From: Spirochaetota bacterium
GTDB taxonomy: Bacteria; Spirochaetota; UBA4802; UBA5368
Assembly (NCBI GenBank): GCA_035477215.1
Contig: DATIKU010000055.1
Location: 1 to 57,406 of the forward strand
Direction of reading: 5' to 3'
Length of the DNA: 57,406 nucleotides
Below, piece by piece: positions 54,868 through 57,406 of the stretch (its first letter is position 1; each line of letters starts with the position of its first letter). The notes below the pieces were generated by a model, which had not been told where the DNA came from, did no database searches, and was given only the letters and a program-made list of their open reading frames with translations. The translations under genes and the position numbers were made by a program.

Positions 54868-55076
54868 GGCTGACCGAGATGGGAGGCCCGGGGACATGCG
54901 GCTCTTTCTACGGGGTTGATGTACAGGCCGGCGACACCTGCTCCCGAAGTGATCCTCCTGCGCCGGATGGTGAAAAAAAGTAAATTAATGGTTTACATTG
55001 TGGACCGCTCCCGTCGGTATATCACTTTAATTGCACGCGGGGCCGAAATAAGCTGTCGAACCCCGACAAATGGCTG

Positions 55077-56975
55077 ATGAACGACCGTAATACAATCGCA
55101 GGGAAGGATGCAGGGGCGGTTCTTTCCGCCGATACATCCTTCGCCGTCTTCGATTCGTTGAGCCACCCGGTTTGCGTGATCGGGCTCCGTGGCGATATTA
55201 TCTATGCCAACGGCCGGTTCTCGAACTTTTTTGAGAGCGCAGGCGGCTCGATGAGCATCGACCTTTCCCACCCCTTTTCTCCCGAATACCGTAAGAGCGT
55301 CGCGCTTGCCTATACAAAAGCCCTCAAGGGCGCTGACCGCAGGTGTTTTGCGGTGATGAAAACTCCCGACGGCAGGCGGCTTGCGGTGGAGATTTTTCTT
55401 TATCCGATGTTCCACGACGAGGCGGTCGTTTCCATCCTGGCCTTTCTGAAGCCCGTATCCGACGATCGCATCATCTCGTTCGGCAGAAATACGGCCATGA
55501 TGGCGTCCGACGAAGAGCCCCTGGCCAATTCGGGCATATTCGACTTCGCGCCGTTCCCGATCGTCCGGTTCGACCGCGAGGGGTCGATCGTCAGCGGGAG
55601 CGCCTCCGTGGAGAGCTTCTTCGGTCATGCGCTCGCGGATTTGCAGAACAACAGAAACCTGCTCTTTCGCTCGGTGTCACTGTATGATTTCGAGAGGCTC
55701 AGGAAGGCCGTATCGGACGTCTTCGACGGCCGTGCCGGTTTCAGGAGGCTGGGCGAGATCAGGATACTCTCCAAATCCAGGGAAGAGAAGTGGGCCAACG
55801 CAATCATCTATCCGCTCGTCATCAACAGGGAGATTTTCGCCGTCGAGGCCATCCTCGAGGACATCACCAGGATTAAGTCGCTCGAGTCCAGAATGAGTCT
55901 TATGAACAGGGTGCAGATCATCGGGGACCTCACCAAGGGGCTGCTCCACTCCTTCAACAACATCATCAATATCATCCTCAGCCGCACCCAACTGCTTCTG
56001 CAGGTGACCGAGAAGGACACCGTATTAGAGGGACTCAGGGTGATTGAGAAAACGGCGGGCCAGGGCGTGCGGCAGGTCAGGCGCATTCAGGATTTTATAG
56101 GCGAGGGCGATACACTGCGCGAAAGCGAGTCGGAGGACCTGATCGATGTGATCGAGGATGCCATAGAGTTCGCGAGCATTCATTTTAAGGTCGAAATAAA
56201 GGAAAAGAGGCGGCATATCAAGGTGGAGCGCCGCTATTTCTGCCTGGTCAACGTTAAAACCGACACGAGGTTGCTCCGGGAGATCCTCATCTCGATGATC
56301 TTCAAGGCCGCCTCATTCCTGCGTCGCAGCGGCACCATCAACGTGATGTTAAAGGACGAGGACGTTCCGGCTCTCACAGTGATGGTTAAAAAAGAGGGGC
56401 CTGAATCCGAGCAGGCGTCGGATGCGGCCGGCGAATCGCTCGACACCATCATTTTCTCCGCCATCGATATACGGCGTGTGGTGGAACGTCTCAACATTAA
56501 AATCATAGAGGAAGAATCGGCGACCTCGTATTCTATCAGGGCGGTCCTCCCCGCTTCCATCGTGGCCAGAAAGGGCCGGAAGGAATCGGATCCCACCGAA
56601 TACCGTGTGCGCGACAGGGACATTATCATCGTCGAAGACGAGAAGGCGCTCAGGGAGATACTGTTCGAACTCTTCGACTTGATGGGTAACCGTGTATATG
56701 TTTTCGAAAGCGGAGACGAGGCCCTCGCCGAGTTCAAGAAGGGCAAGGCGAACCTTGTCATCAGCGATTACGGCACGAAGGGTATGACGGGGATAGAGCT
56801 TCTAACCAGAGTGAAGGAACTCGACGAAAACGCGGTGACGGTGCTGTTGTCGGGCTGGATGATAAAGGACCTGAAGGCATACCGGAACGTCGTCGACCTG
56901 TACCTTCCCAAGCCCTTCAAACTCGACGTGCTGATAAAGGAAATTTCCAGGGTTTTTAAAAGCTCAACCAAATAA
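55077..56975 (+). CDS. PAS-domain hybrid protein with degenerate kinase core and receiver
   Basis: A 632-residue soluble protein. Two PAS-like domains (about 20-130 and 150-265) precede a dimerisation helix with His291 in an NtrB-like H-x-F-N-N motif (LLHSFNNIINIIL). The following HATPase-like region (about 340-500) lacks the N-box Asn (EILISMIFKAASF) and shows no G1 or G2 glycine boxes, so ATP binding is improbable. The C-terminal receiver is intact: Glu-Asp pair (VEDEKA), Asp564 (VISDYGTKGM), Ser in LLSGW and Lys in LPKPF. It may serve as a phosphoryl acceptor or scaffold rather than a kinase. Divergence from neighbours is not seen in codon use. Confidence 0.8.
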   Translation: MNDRNTIAGKDAGAVLSADTSFAVFDSLSHPVCVIGLRGDIIYANGRFSNFFESAGGSMSIDLSHPFSPEYRKSVALAYTKALKGADRRCFAVMKTPDGRRLAVEIFLYPMFHDEAVVSILAFLKPVSDDRIISFGRNTAMMASDEEPLANSGIFDFAPFPIVRFDREGSIVSGSASVESFFGHALADLQNNRNLLFRSVSLYDFERLRKAVSDVFDGRAGFRRLGEIRILSKSREEKWANAIIYPLVINREIFAVEAILEDITRIKSLESRMSLMNRVQIIGDLTKGLLHSFNNIINIILSRTQLLLQVTEKDTVLEGLRVIEKTAGQGVRQVRRIQDFIGEGDTLRESESEDLIDVIEDAIEFASIHFKVEIKEKRRHIKVERRYFCLVNVKTDTRLLREILISMIFKAASFLRRSGTINVMLKDEDVPALTVMVKKEGPESEQASDAAGESLDTIIFSAIDIRRVVERLNIKIIEEESATSYSIRAVLPASIVARKGRKESDPTEYRVRDRDIIIVEDEKALREILFELFDLMGNRVYVFESGDEALAEFKKGKANLVISDYGTKGMTGIELLTRVKELDENAVTVLLSGWMIKDLKAYRNVVDLYLPKPFKLDVLIKEISRVFKSSTK

Positions 56976-57406
56976 TTACAACTCGCTATCCATGCGCTCA
57001 AGGTCGTCTTTCTTCCCCGGCATCACCAGGATACCGGTTTCGTCGATCTTCTCCTGGGGCATCGGATTGAAGATCATCTCTCCGCCCGTCTTCCCGATCG
57101 ACCCGATGATGACGCAGTAATCCCTTCGCAGGTTGCTCTTGACGAGGGTTTTCGCGGCAAGCGGCGGTTCGGTATTCCTCCATCAAGAGCCCCGGATGGC
57201 GGTCCATGAGTGCGATGCCGGCGAAGTCGACGACCGCGGGAACGATGCCGCGCGCATACATGATGCCGGCCTTCAGAAGCGCGTCCTCGTTGGTTGCGTC
57301 CATGGCGAGATAGAACACCCTGTCGCGCTCGAGCTCCTCGAACGACCGGGGATTGTTCTGGATAACGAAAAAGTGTATGACCCAGGAGGCGAGCTCCCCG
57401 CAGATG
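56976..57406 (-). pseudogene. broken RCK/TrkA-type potassium-transport regulatory gene (partial)
   Basis: A minus-strand frame enters from the right edge with ICGELASWVIHFFVIQNNP and YLAMDATNEDALLKAGI, a TrkA-N/RCK nucleotide-binding pattern, and runs to about 57170. The RCK-C part continues in a different frame (PPLAAKTLVKSNLRRDYCV, then GGEMIFNPMPQEKIDETGI) to TAA at 56976. A one-base indel within about 57150-57185 separates the two. In addition, about 40 residues expected between AGIMYARGI and the later VDFAGIALM stretch seem missing. The gene is therefore disrupted or badly assembled; the upstream membrane part, if any, is outside the window. Confidence 0.6.

Noticed and set aside
1-57406. 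tRNA genes, rRNA, CRISPR arrays, insertion sequences, toxin-antitoxin or restriction genes
   Set aside because: Reading the window I found no cloverleaf-like segment, spaced direct-repeat array, transposase, integrase or defence-type domain. A tRNAscan and a profile search would be needed to exclude weak cases.

Overview
The window reads as a chromosome segment of a GC-rich, diderm (outer-membrane) bacterium. The outer membrane is implied by an LptE-like lipoprotein, an LpoB-type lipoprotein, a COG3014 lipoprotein, an RND exporter and a DUF2490-type outer-membrane protein. The combination of bactofilin plus LysM/M23 peptidase, relaxed lipoboxes, a class-I-like adenylate cyclase and several large proteins I cannot place suggests a spirochaete-like lineage (Leptospira-related or an uncultured Spirochaetota), but this is an inference from gene content. 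I see no tRNA, rRNA, CRISPR array, insertion sequence or phage gene.

Layout. (1) 1-12294, plus strand: end of probable nusA, then infB-rbfA-truB-rpsO-pnp, an M16 peptidase, a bactofilin, a membrane LysM/M23 peptidase, glyS and a metallo-beta-lactamase-fold hydrolase. (2) 12304-13656, minus: a secernin/C69-like Ntn hydrolase. (3) 13958-15810, plus: coupled hexapeptide acyltransferase and GT4 glycosyltransferase. (4) 21873-15816, minus: RND permease, TPR lipoprotein, LolA/LolB-like lipoprotein. (5) 22219-24655: a response-regulator/PP2C phosphatase, convergent with an unknown cytoplasmic protein. (6) 24774-32662, plus: purM, carboxylesterase, DUF2490-type protein, two coupled unknown genes, then parA-parB. 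(7) 39568-32681, minus: diguanylate cyclase, GAF histidine kinase, holB, ricT, metG and a YfcE-type phosphoesterase. (8) 39752-49164, plus: a GH13/glycogen-synthase fusion, lptE-like, holA and a class I adenylate cyclase. (9) 51434-49177, minus: membrane sensor, STAS-zinc ribbon protein, coiled-coil protein. (10) 51691-54803, plus: a Nudix protein, a frameshifted small gene, LpoB and COG3014 lipoproteins, closed by a strong terminator. (11) 55077-57406: a degenerate kinase-receiver protein, then a broken RCK/TrkA-type gene running off the window on the minus strand.

How the genes work together. Regions 1, 6 and 7 carry housekeeping functions: translation initiation, ribosome and RNA maturation, aminoacylation, purine synthesis, chromosome partition and the DNA polymerase clamp loader. 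Envelope functions recur in regions 1, 4, 8 and 10. Signalling is unusually rich for 57 kb: c-di-GMP synthesis, cAMP synthesis, a PP2C phosphatase and a STAS protein that could belong to a partner-switching route, and two kinase-like proteins, one of which has lost its ATP-binding motifs.

The most unusual items are the single-chain GH13-GT5 enzyme, the class I adenylate cyclase outside the proteobacteria where that class is best known, the sensor/STAS-zinc ribbon pair, the pseudo-kinase hybrid, the uncharacterised 647+391-residue gene pair before parAB, and two frame-disrupted genes near the right end. I did not find a convincing defence system or mobile element.
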